In this document: positions 14,859 to 22,709 of the stretch, in pieces
How the letters are laid out: the number at the start of each line of letters is the position of its first letter
How positions within the stretch are numbered: position 1 is the first letter of the stretch
From: Nitrospinaceae bacterium
GTDB lineage: Bacteria; Nitrospinota; Nitrospinia; Nitrospinales; VA-1
Length of the DNA stretch: 36,040 bases
Reading direction: 5' to 3'
NCBI GenBank assembly: GCA_023271875.1
Contig: JALPWY010000015.1
Span: forward strand, 1-36,040
Made by a program: the position numbers and the translations under genes
Notes under the pieces: generated by a model
What the model was told of the DNA's origin: nothing
The model's database searches: none
What the model saw: only the letters and a program-made list of their open reading frames with translations

Positions 14859-15782
14859 CTATCTAGGTTTTTTCTTTCCTAGCATTAAAAAAAGCCCGCC
14901 CTCACTTCCTGAGTGAGAAAACAACATAAAAATCTGAGATAAAAACCTAGTAAACCCGTTTTCTCGGTTCTTCTTAGTAAACATATTTTCGTAATCGTAT
15001 GGCTTAAGATCACATGTGGGTAAAGAACCAACAAATTCAAAACCAGCTAGGTCAAACCACTGGAGAACTTCATCAATTGTATGCAAAGACTCGCAAGGAT
15101 GCTCATACTGATCACGAAACCACGCTTCATTTTTTAACCTCGACTTACATTGGCGAAGCACTGGATCTAATAATCGAACCAACGCTCCTCCAAACTTACT
15201 TTTACCTAAAAACTTATATAAGAGCTGTCGAAATAAAGTGCGCGCCCTTCCATATGAATTGTATAACCCAATAACTATATATCCTCCTGGGCGAACCCAT
15301 TCCTGAATTACTTTAAACCCTTTTTCTGCACAATCGGTGTGGTGTAACACACCTGAACACCATACTACATCGAAATAACCACTTACAAACGGATCACTAT
15401 TTAGGTCCCCATTAATAAAAATGCAATTATCAATTTCGTGTTTTTTAGCAAAAACCGCTCCAAGTCGCAGTGATCCCAATGTGGCGTCGAATGCAACCAC
15501 CTCGTTGTTTGTTCCAGATGCAAGAGCAATGCTTAGTTGTGAAGTCCCGCTGCCAACCTCAATAATTTTTTTCCCCCACCCAACCGATTTCTTAAAGCTT
15601 AAGGTGAATTTATTTTCTCTCACCTTGGCATGTATATCATCGATAGTTTCAAATCTATCGAAATTAGGAAAAGGCATTTCTTCGTAAAACTTCTCAATCA
15701 ACTCAGCCGATTGAGCTTTCACTCCAACCCGAAAAATATTACCTTCTGAAAGTTCTTCAATTTTAACACTACTTTTAAACAT
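14859..15782 (-). CDS. Class I SAM-dependent methyltransferase
   Basis: 307 residues, cytoplasmic. SAM-binding motif I is EVGSGT (75-80), acidic end of strand 2 at D99, GDLN (125-128), and motif IV-V FDVVWCSGVLHHT (137-149), then VRPGGYIVIGLYN. The N-terminal YEEMPFPNFD (33-42) is typical of a group of methyltransferases in glycan and secondary-metabolite clusters. The acceptor cannot be read; a sugar or lipid carrier is likely from context. It is upstream of the GT2/radical SAM pair on the same strand, with a gap of about 260 bp, so it may or may not be co-transcribed. Start ATG 15782, with AGAGGTTC just upstream. Confidence 0.85.
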   Translation of the reverse strand: MFKSSVKIEELSEGNIFRVGVKAQSAELIEKFYEEMPFPNFDRFETIDDIHAKVRENKFTLSFKKSVGWGKKIIEVGSGTSQLSIALASGTNNEVVAFDATLGSLRLGAVFAKKHEIDNCIFINGDLNSDPFVSGYFDVVWCSGVLHHTDCAEKGFKVIQEWVRPGGYIVIGLYNSYGRARTLFRQLLYKFLGKSKFGGALVRLLDPVLRQCKSRLKNEAWFRDQYEHPCESLHTIDEVLQWFDLAGFEFVGSLPTCDLKPYDYENMFTKKNRENGFTRFLSQIFMLFSHSGSEGGLFLMLGKKKPR

Positions 15783-16201
15783 TTATAGAACCTCTGATTC
15801 AAGCAAATTAAATGTTTTTGCATGACCACTCCTCAATGACCAACTTAAAATAATGATGGCAACCATCTAAACTCTAGATAAATACTTCGACTGAGGGAAG
15901 ACTCTGTCACGATAGACAATGTAATGGTTAAGGGATCTAAACTTTTTGCAGACGCCCAACCAGGAATAAAGGTGTAATCCGCCTAAAGTGTTAATATAAA
16001 GAAAGGACATGATGAAAAAATATATTTTTGGCTTAAGAACAATAGCAGTTGGCGCAGGGTTGATGTTTGCATTGATGCATACAGTTGCTACGCACTTGCT
16101 TTACTCCAGGGAGTAAACTAAAATCTCATGCCATGGGAAATGACCGCTAATTTGCTACCCCGCTTTATTGAAGTTACTCTACAAACTAATTAAAAATAAA
16201 A
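15783..16201. other. Divergent intergenic region with a small gene
   Basis: Lies between the methyltransferase (minus) and SGNH (plus) genes. It holds the 34-residue small protein gene at 16012-16116. The remaining 230 bp before it shows no assignable feature. Confidence 0.5.
16012..16116 (+). CDS. 34-residue VGAGLMF membrane peptide
   Basis: ATG 16012 follows GAAAGGA by four bases (ATG 16009 is in frame too). The product is one transmembrane helix with VGAGLMFALMH at residues 13-23 and a basic N-terminus (MKKYIFGLR). A broken relative with VGAGLMFVLMH lies at 3334-3405, and the DNA is also closely similar there, which supports selection for the peptide. No family is recognised. Confidence 0.5.
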   Translation: MKKYIFGLRTIAVGAGLMFALMHTVATHLLYSRE

Positions 16202-17356
16202 ATGCTCCCAATAATTAAATACCGGTTAGTTACGATTATAATGAGCAACTTAGTTCTCCTGCTGACGATTGATATCACCGCAGGGTTGCTATACAAAAAA
16301 ATTAATGGCAATGCATGGTACTACGACTGGAAAGAAGGACCTAAAGAAAAAAATTTACTCCGAATAAAGTCAAACATATACCATCATGACTTAGCAAAAA
16401 ACGCACATGAAAATGATTCGACGTGGGGTGACGCAATTTACACTACAAAAACCAACTCTCTAGGGTTTAGAGATAGGATCAATAGAAAAGTTCCCCTTAA
16501 AACAGAAAAGAAAAGATTGGTTTTTATTGGGGATTCCGTCACTGAGGGGCTAGGTCTAAATTATGAAGAAACATTTGTAGGGCTCATTGATAATGCGTTA
16601 AAAGAAGAGTATAGCGTTCTCAATGCGGGAGTAACCTCGTACTCCCCTCTTATATATTGGAAAAAGATTGACTATCTGATCAATAAAGTTGGATTACAGT
16701 TTGATGAACTAATTGTATATTTGGACGTATCTGACATTCAGGATGAGGCATCTATTTACAAACTAAACGATACTGGGGTCAATAGTGGTTTTAAAGGAGC
16801 AATTTCTGAGCGTACAAAAATGCTCCACTCTCAGCTAATCAAAGAAAACACAATACTGTGGGCTTGGTTGAGATCTCTACTGAAAAAAGAAAAACCAGCC
16901 ATGCCAAGGAAGTCTGTTTTTGCTAAAAAAGAAACTCAGACATACGAAAATTCAATTAACCTTCATAGAGGCTCTTGGACCTTTGATGAAAGCATCTATA
17001 AAGAGTACGGCGAAAAAGGCCTTAAACTCAGCGCAAAATACATGGAAAATCTTTTGAAAACTTTAAGGATACATGGAGTCAAAATGACTTTGGCTATTTA
17101 CCCCTGGCCGGATCAAATTTTTCACGACAATGTCGATTCAAAACATGTCGTTTTTTGGGAGAATTGGGCAAAAAAAAATAAAGTTGCGTTTGTCAACCAC
17201 TTTATAGACTTCTTTTTATCAAAAAATAAAGTTGGCGCAATAAAAACCATAGAAAAATACTATATCCCTGGAGACGTCCATCTTAATACTAAGGGGAATA
17301 TTCTCATCAAAGAATATTTTTTAAGTAAATATATTAACAACAAAATCAGACTTTAG
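16202..17356 (+). CDS. SGNH hydrolase of carbamoyltransferase cassette
   Basis: 384 residues. N-terminal transmembrane anchor (about 8-30), then an SGNH domain: GDSVTEG (110-116, nucleophile Ser112), NAGVTSY (141-147), and GDVHLNTKG (357-365) with Asp358 and His360 as the acid and base. All catalytic positions look intact, unlike the relative at 7961. It likely acts outside the inner membrane on glycan ester groups. It is the first gene of a + strand group with SxtJ, DUF5989 and carbamoyltransferase genes, an order I know from exopolysaccharide regions of several phyla. A hairpin at 17390-17439 separates it from SxtJ. Confidence 0.8.
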   Translation: MLPIIKYRLVTIIMSNLVLLLTIDITAGLLYKKINGNAWYYDWKEGPKEKNLLRIKSNIYHHDLAKNAHENDSTWGDAIYTTKTNSLGFRDRINRKVPLKTEKKRLVFIGDSVTEGLGLNYEETFVGLIDNALKEEYSVLNAGVTSYSPLIYWKKIDYLINKVGLQFDELIVYLDVSDIQDEASIYKLNDTGVNSGFKGAISERTKMLHSQLIKENTILWAWLRSLLKKEKPAMPRKSVFAKKETQTYENSINLHRGSWTFDESIYKEYGEKGLKLSAKYMENLLKTLRIHGVKMTLAIYPWPDQIFHDNVDSKHVVFWENWAKKNKVAFVNHFIDFFLSKNKVGAIKTIEKYYIPGDVHLNTKGNILIKEYFLSKYINNKIRL

Positions 17357-17389
17357 TGGTAAAGTTTCTATATTCTACTGTCATTAAGG

Positions 17390-17439
17390 TTTCCCCTAAA
17401 GCGTGTTATATCAAGGAGAAATATAAACTTTAGGGAAAA
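17390..17439 (+). terminator. Hairpin after SGNH gene
   Basis: TTTCCCCTAAAG (17390-17401) pairs with CTTTAGGGAAAA (17428-17439), 11 of 12 pairs, followed by GTAATTTTTATT. It could terminate or attenuate transcription between the SGNH and SxtJ genes. Confidence 0.5.
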
Positions 17440-17537
17440 GTAATTTTTATTAATCTTTGGATTACAACAAACAACTATTTTTTTATATTTAGCAGTACTT
17501 TGTTTCTACAATAAAAACTATTATTCAGGTTTAAAAC

Positions 17538-17954
17538 ATGCATGAAAATTTAGACAGAGAAGAAGAGACTGAATGGTTTTCAAACTTATCTTTAGGGATA
17601 ACCTTTGTCTTCATATTTTTAATTATAGGAATACTACTGATCATGGTAGGTTCTTTCAGTGGGTGGCTTTTTCTTATCTGTTCCATTCTTTTTTTAATAG
17701 TCTCCCTAACAAAACCAACTATTCTGACTCCTTTAAATTTGGCATGGACTAAACTTGGGCTTCTTCTCAGTAAAATATTTAACCCCATTTTTCTGGGTGT
17801 TATTTTTTTTCTAATTATTACACCTATTGCAATTATCAGAAAAATTTTTGGGAAAAGCGCACTTCGCCTTAAATCTAAACCTAGCGTTGAAAGTTACTGG
17901 ATTATCCGTAATCCCCCAGGCCCAAAAACTGGATCAATGACTATGCAATATTGA
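17538..17954 (+). CDS. SxtJ-like membrane protein
   Basis: 138 residues, with two hydrophobic pairs: about 22-62 and 80-102. The layout LRxF-like start, KPTILTPLNLAWTKLGLLLS, then IFNPIFLGVIFFLIITPIAI and a basic tail ending NPPGPKTGSMTMQY matches the SxtJ family. This family is named from saxitoxin clusters but is widespread next to carbamoyltransferases in glycan regions. Function unknown; it probably positions the carbamoyltransferase at the inner membrane. The next gene starts 17 bases after its stop, so the two are co-transcribed. Confidence 0.75.
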   Translation: MHENLDREEETEWFSNLSLGITFVFIFLIIGILLIMVGSFSGWLFLICSILFLIVSLTKPTILTPLNLAWTKLGLLLSKIFNPIFLGVIFFLIITPIAIIRKIFGKSALRLKSKPSVESYWIIRNPPGPKTGSMTMQY

Positions 17955-17970
17955 CTTATTAGGAGTTAGC

Positions 17971-18120
17971 ATGTCTTTTTTAAAAGAGATCTTGGGGTTT
18001 ATTCTAGAGCGTAAGAAATTTTATATGTGGCCTGTACTTTTTGCTCTGTTAGTAATTGGTGGCTTGATTATATGGGTGCAAGGTTCCGCAGTTGCTCCTT
18101 TTGTTTACACTTTATTTTAA
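17971..18120 (+). CDS. DUF5989 family small membrane protein
   Basis: 49 residues. ATG 17971 is preceded by AGGAG. The sequence MSFLKEILGFILERKKFYMW begins as in DUF5989, followed by one transmembrane helix and the hallmark end QGSAVAPFVYTLF. Members almost always sit between SxtJ and a carbamoyltransferase, as here (17 bases after SxtJ, 11 before the next start). Role unknown; likely a small membrane subunit of the carbamoylation system. Confidence 0.8.
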   Translation: MSFLKEILGFILERKKFYMWPVLFALLVIGGLIIWVQGSAVAPFVYTLF

Positions 18121-18131
18121 GTCTTAATTTT

Positions 18132-19967
18132 ATGCGCATTCTGGGCATTTCCGCTTTTTATCACGACAGCGCAGCTGCCCTCATTCAGGACGGTGTTATT
18201 GTATCCGCAGCCCAAGAAGAGCGGTTCACGCGTAAGAAACATGACGCTAGGTTCCCAACCAACGCTATTAATTATTGTTTGAAAGATTCCGTAATCCTTC
18301 CCAAAGATATCGACTATATAGTTTTTTATGATAAACCTTTTTTGAAATTCGAACGTTTAATAGATACCTATATCGACTTTGCACCAAAAGGCTTCAATTC
18401 TTTTAGAAAAGCCATTCCATTGTGGCTCAAGGAGAAATTGTTCCAGAAGAAACTCCTACAAAAAAAACTCTGTAAAATTGGATTCAAGGAGAATCTAGAA
18501 AACAGGATTCTCTTTTCTGAGCATCACCTAAGCCATGCCGCAAGTGCATTTTTCCCCTCCCCCTATTCCAGTGCAGCAATATTAACCATGGATGGAGTCG
18601 GCGAATGGGCAACAACTTCATTCTCTCTAGGAAGGGAAAATAAGATAGAAGTCCATAGAGAAATTCATTTCCCTCATTCTATTGGTCTCTTGTATTCGGC
18701 TTTTACTTACTATACGGGGTTTAAAGTAAATTCGGGAGAGTATAAACTTATGGGGTTAGCTCCTTATGGTAAGCCCGTGTATACACAAAAAATACTAGAT
18801 CATTTGATTGATCTAAAGCCTGATGGCTCGTTTCATCTTGATCTTACCTATTTCAATTACTGCACCGGACTTACTATGACCAATACACGGTTTCATAGTT
18901 TATTTGACTCCCCTCCTAGAAAAATAGGATCTCAATTAACTCAAAAACATATGGATATTGCTGCATCCATCCAGGAAGTGACCGAAAAAGTTGTCTTAAG
19001 GATGGCTCGTTCTCTCATTCAAGAAACTGGTGAAGAAAACCTTTGTCTCGCCGGTGGGGTCGCTTTGAATTGTGTCGCTAATGGGAAAATACTCCGCGAA
19101 GGGAACCAGAAAAATCTTTGGATTCAGCCAGCTGCTGGCGATGCGGGTGGAGCAATTGGAGCTGCTTTAGCAGCCTACTATCTACATTTAGAACAACCGC
19201 GAAAACAGGTTGGCTCAGGCGATTCAATGAGAGGAGGATACCTTGGGCCTGTTTTCCCCAATGAGTACATTATTAAATTTCTAAAAGAGGCTGGGGCTCA
19301 ATTCGAAATTCTTGAGGAAAAAGACCTGATCCGAAAGTGTGTTGAAATACTCAAAGAAGGTAAAGCTGTTGGGTGGTTTCAGGGAAAAATGGAATTTGGC
19401 CCAAGGGCACTAGGGGCCCGTTCTATTCTTGGCGACCCTAGATTGCCACAGATGCAATCACTTCTTAACAAGAAGGTGAAATTTCGTGAATCGTTCAGAC
19501 CTTTTGCGCCATCGGTTCTAAGCGAAGATGTTACCGAGTGGTTTGATATTGATAATGATAGCCCTTACATGCTGTTTGTCGCAGATGTTGCAAAAAAATA
19601 TCAAAAATCCATGACAGATGAACAGAAACGGTTATTTGGGATAAAAAAGCTAAATGTATCACGTTCTAATATTCCCGCAGTTACTCATGTAGATTACTCT
19701 GCTCGAATCCAGACTGTGCATAGAGACACTAATACCCGTTACCATAAATTACTTACTGAATTCAAATCTCAAACTGGATGCCCAATCCTAATAAATACAA
19801 GCTTTAATGTGCGGGGAGAACCCATTGTTTGCACACCTGAAGATGCCTTCAGGTGTTTCATGGGATCTGGAATTGAGGCACTTGCCATTGGGAATTGCCT
19901 ACTTGAAAAAGAGGCGCAACAGCTGAATATGAAAGAAAACTACGCTGAAATGTTTGCATTAGATTGA
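18132..19967 (+). CDS. O-carbamoyltransferase (NodU/TobZ family)
   Basis: 611 residues, full length. The enzyme makes carbamoyl-adenylate from carbamoyl phosphate and ATP, then carbamoylates a hydroxyl, here presumably on a sugar. N-terminal Kae1-like domain: FYHDSAAAL (9-17), the metal-binding FSEHHLSHAASAF (128-140), MDGVGEWA (153-160) and SGEYKLMGLAPYG (201-213). Then LAGGVALNCVANG and GPRALGARSILGDPR of the C-terminal part, ending with INTSFNVRGEPIV. All key His residues are present. ATG 18132 is chosen over upstream in-frame starts because the family begins MRILGIS and the start lies 11 bases after the DUF5989 stop. Confidence 0.93.
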   Translation: MRILGISAFYHDSAAALIQDGVIVSAAQEERFTRKKHDARFPTNAINYCLKDSVILPKDIDYIVFYDKPFLKFERLIDTYIDFAPKGFNSFRKAIPLWLKEKLFQKKLLQKKLCKIGFKENLENRILFSEHHLSHAASAFFPSPYSSAAILTMDGVGEWATTSFSLGRENKIEVHREIHFPHSIGLLYSAFTYYTGFKVNSGEYKLMGLAPYGKPVYTQKILDHLIDLKPDGSFHLDLTYFNYCTGLTMTNTRFHSLFDSPPRKIGSQLTQKHMDIAASIQEVTEKVVLRMARSLIQETGEENLCLAGGVALNCVANGKILREGNQKNLWIQPAAGDAGGAIGAALAAYYLHLEQPRKQVGSGDSMRGGYLGPVFPNEYIIKFLKEAGAQFEILEEKDLIRKCVEILKEGKAVGWFQGKMEFGPRALGARSILGDPRLPQMQSLLNKKVKFRESFRPFAPSVLSEDVTEWFDIDNDSPYMLFVADVAKKYQKSMTDEQKRLFGIKKLNVSRSNIPAVTHVDYSARIQTVHRDTNTRYHKLLTEFKSQTGCPILINTSFNVRGEPIVCTPEDAFRCFMGSGIEALAIGNCLLEKEAQQLNMKENYAEMFALD

Positions 19968-20273
19968 ACACATAAGCGACCAATGAAATATATTCAAATA
20001 TTTATAAAAACTTTTTATCTGCTAGCACTGCTTTTTTTTGGGAACGCCATTTCCCTTTAATTCACCCAGATACAGATCAAGAAAATGCGGCCCGTTCCAC
20101 ATTGCTCGCCAGATTCCTAGTTAAACATTGACCACTTCGCATTGAATGCGCCTCTGTTGTATAATGCACTGCTAGACCTTTGCGGGACCCACTTCGGCAT
20201 CAAGTATCGATTATCAAAACCAAAAGTCGCTAAAAAAGTAAAATAAAACAACTAGTTGTTGGGTAGGTCGCCT
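19968..20273. other. Intergenic stretch before tRNA remnant 1
   Basis: Only a 25-codon hydrophobic frame without ribosome binding site (19983-20060, MKYIQIFIKTFYLLALLF) is open here; I do not call it a gene. Otherwise nothing assignable. Confidence 0.4.
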
Positions 20274-20349
20274 TCACTCGGATGGCTTAAAAGTTGGATT
20301 CAACCGGCCTCTCACGCCGGAAACCGGGGTTCGATTCCTCGTGGGGTCA
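20274..20349 (+). pseudogene. Decayed tRNA-Glu(CTC), copy 1
   Basis: The 3' part is well kept: anticodon stem CCGGC/GCCGG (20304-20308, 20316-20320) with loop CTCTCAC and anticodon CTC (20311-20313), a T arm CGGGG-TTCGATT-CCTCG (20325-20341) and acceptor 3' strand TGGGGTC plus discriminator A. The 5' third resembles the D-arm of copy 4 (shared GGCTTA) but cannot pair as an acceptor stem. Not a working tRNA. Confidence 0.75.
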
Positions 20350-20384
20350 CTCTTTGCTTATACAATTAGCATTAAAAACAATGA

Positions 20385-22358
20385 TCATGGACTTTGCATT
20401 TTCGGAGTCAGTATGTATCCTTGAAAACCGTCAAAATAACTGGTTTCATCTTTTATAAAAAGAGATCTTTGAATATCTTGCAACCCAGCATCCAATGGTA
20501 GCAACATAAATATAATTTGCCATTTAAAAAGATCCTTATTTTGGGTGTCATAAAAAGTAAAAAAAGGATGGACCCATTGCCTAACAAGAGCATTTTTTTC
20601 TTCTAGATAGACGCCAAAAAGGTGATTAAGTGAAAAGGCTGTTTGATTTCCGTTTGTCAAGAAACCCGCTTGGGATTTTTGTTTAAATTTCCCTCCATAA
20701 CCATAAAGGATAAAGCTCCTACCCTCAGAAGAAATTTGATCGATAAAAGGTGCTTTGAGTAAGACATCTTCTTTTATAGATTTATTGATTTGTGAAGATC
20801 GCGTACCTAAAAATCGCTGTGTATATATTTCTTTTTGAAAGATCTTAGTATTTCTAGACTTTCCCCACTGCTGCTCAAAGTTTGTATCGACCTCAACAGG
20901 GAATAAGGAAGCAACATTAACTTTCATCCGAGATACGTTCACTGCTCCGATATTTTTCACAATCCCTATTAACGAATTAGGTATAGCAGACGAAGGTATC
21001 TTGGCAACGCTTGCAATACGGGTTAATGGAACGTTACGGTGCCCTATAAAAGTAATCCCATCTAGCTGACCATCTTTAAAGACGCCAAGCATTTGCTTTG
21101 CAACAAGTGGTTCCAGAGCCCGACGCAAAGCCATATCATCAATAGGTATTACTAGAAACTCATGCTTTGAGGTATGGTTTTTTAAGTAGCTAAATACTTC
21201 GCGTGACTCTTTCATGGTTGCATACTTAATATCACGAGTACCTAGGTAAATTTGAGCATGGCTAAAAATCGATGGAATAAAAAGCGCCAGACATAGTGTA
21301 GCGATTAGTATATTTTTAAAAGAAGTAGGCACTGAGCGGGGCAGCAATGCTATTATTTTTTCAATTCCTACAGCGGCAAGTAGAATTAAAAAAGGAAGTG
21401 CGTAAATATATACTCGTGGAGGGCCCATCATCCCACTCAGAATAACCAGCAAAAAAGGGGTTCCGAGTATGATCAAAAATAAACCACGTTGAATATCATT
21501 TATAATCCATATCCCATAAAGTACCGGGAAATAAATCCATAGGCCCCAAGGTCGGGATAGATCCCTAATGACTTCGTAAAACTGTTGAAAGGATCCTGAA
21601 ATTGAATCAGCATTTTTGTATTTTTCAAGAAAAACTTTGTAACTTTCAATTCCTATGAGTAGATCATCGTAAATTATAAAAAAATAGGTTGTTGTCAGTG
21701 CCATTAGAAAAAGCAAGGGAAGAAGTATACTCCTCAAGAAAAACCAAGATACCAGAGTTTGAAATTTTTTTGATTTCAGTGAAACGTATATAATCGCAAT
21801 GCCGCAACCTGGCAAAAAATAGGCATTACTTGGCTGTGTAAGACAGAGGGCTAGCCCGGAAAAAATAAGAATAAATGCACCTTTTTTATTTGAACGTTCT
21901 TCTAGAAGAAGGATCGCTCCAAGTACAGAAGATAAGGCTAGTACTTCAGTAAGAGCATATCCTCTTCCGTGCTGAGCCCAATAATAATGGTGGTACGAAC
22001 CTATCGTTAGAATTGAAGCAATTGTAGCAGTTGAATAATTCCAAAGGATTTGCCCCAGATGATAGATAAGGAAAATTGAAATAATCGCTGCTAAAAAAAC
22101 CGGTAGCCGAAACGTAAACTCATACTCTCCAAAAACTCTCATCGATGCATTAGATAGTATGGAGAAAAGGGTATGTTGGTTTGACCCAGAATACTTAAAT
22201 ATTATTTGGGATAGGCTAGAGGAGACGTGTTCTAAATAGGTTGTAGACTCATCTCCGTGGAGTGGCGCTTTAAGTCCTGGTAGACTGATAAGGATAAATA
22301 GTAAAGTTGCAATGATGGGAACATTCCGAGAGTATGCGACTTTATTTTGTGTTATCAC
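20385..22358 (-). CDS. GT-C glycosyltransferase (GT39/ArnT-like)
   Basis: 657 residues: about ten transmembrane helices over residues 12-370, then a large soluble, probably periplasmic, domain. Helix 1 is followed by LHGDESTTYLEH (34-44) with the acidic pair D36/E37 that marks GT39/GT83-type GT-C enzymes; then NQHTLFSIL, FRLPVFLAAI and YYWAQHGRGYAL (126-136), each at the expected place in the PMT_2 family. It would transfer a sugar from a polyprenyl-phosphate donor at the outer face. The start is GTG 22358, the first after a stop, with no strong ribosome binding site. It is the only gene between tRNA-Glu remnants 1 and 2 and points opposite to most neighbours. Confidence 0.78.
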   Translation of the reverse strand: MITQNKVAYSRNVPIIATLLFILISLPGLKAPLHGDESTTYLEHVSSSLSQIIFKYSGSNQHTLFSILSNASMRVFGEYEFTFRLPVFLAAIISIFLIYHLGQILWNYSTATIASILTIGSYHHYYWAQHGRGYALTEVLALSSVLGAILLLEERSNKKGAFILIFSGLALCLTQPSNAYFLPGCGIAIIYVSLKSKKFQTLVSWFFLRSILLPLLFLMALTTTYFFIIYDDLLIGIESYKVFLEKYKNADSISGSFQQFYEVIRDLSRPWGLWIYFPVLYGIWIINDIQRGLFLIILGTPFLLVILSGMMGPPRVYIYALPFLILLAAVGIEKIIALLPRSVPTSFKNILIATLCLALFIPSIFSHAQIYLGTRDIKYATMKESREVFSYLKNHTSKHEFLVIPIDDMALRRALEPLVAKQMLGVFKDGQLDGITFIGHRNVPLTRIASVAKIPSSAIPNSLIGIVKNIGAVNVSRMKVNVASLFPVEVDTNFEQQWGKSRNTKIFQKEIYTQRFLGTRSSQINKSIKEDVLLKAPFIDQISSEGRSFILYGYGGKFKQKSQAGFLTNGNQTAFSLNHLFGVYLEEKNALVRQWVHPFFTFYDTQNKDLFKWQIIFMLLPLDAGLQDIQRSLFIKDETSYFDGFQGYILTPKMQSP

Positions 22359-22570
22359 TTAACAACTTGCTAAAAAGTTTTCCATGCACAGTGAGCCGAA
22401 ACATCGGCAGTTTATTTGACATTTCGATTATATAAAAAAGAAGTCGGAACAGACAGAAGAGAAATTCACTAGATAGAGGCTTTACACGAAATGACCCCTA
22501 ACATGGGGGGCAATATCTTTGCCGGTGAGGGTAAGTTTTTGTAAGGTGAGAGATTGAAAGTTCAAAAGTA
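22359..22570. other. Intergenic stretch before tRNA remnant 2
   Basis: Nothing coding. A GGTG-AG-GATTGAAAG string (about 22545-22560) is shared with the sequence just 5' of tRNA remnant 4, so the repeated unit may extend about 20-30 bp upstream of the tRNA. Confidence 0.4.
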
Positions 22571-22626
22571 GTTTAAGACATCGGCCTCTCACGCCGGAAA
22601 CCGGGGTTCGATTCCCCTTGGGGCTA
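22571..22626 (+). pseudogene. tRNA-Glu(CTC) 3' fragment, copy 2
   Basis: From the end of the D-arm (GTTTAAGACA) through anticodon stem-loop TCGGC-CTCTCAC-GCCGG (anticodon CTC 22588-22590), T arm GGGG-TTCGATT-CCCC and acceptor strand TGGGGCT plus A (22619-22626). The matching 5' acceptor strand (AGCCCCA) is missing upstream. No CCA is encoded. This is the best-preserved 3' half of the series. Confidence 0.8.
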
Positions 22627-22709
22627 CTTGCTTTAAAAAAGCTAAACGATCCATAACTTAACATTCTCTCTGTTTGCATACTCACATCCACTTGATCTAA
22701 TAACCATTC

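Noticed and set aside
15014-15687. Plus-strand frames (15014-15274, 15421-15687)
   Set aside because: Antisense of the well-supported methyltransferase.
19983-20060. 25-residue hydrophobic frame
   Set aside because: No ribosome binding site and no second copy; too short to support.
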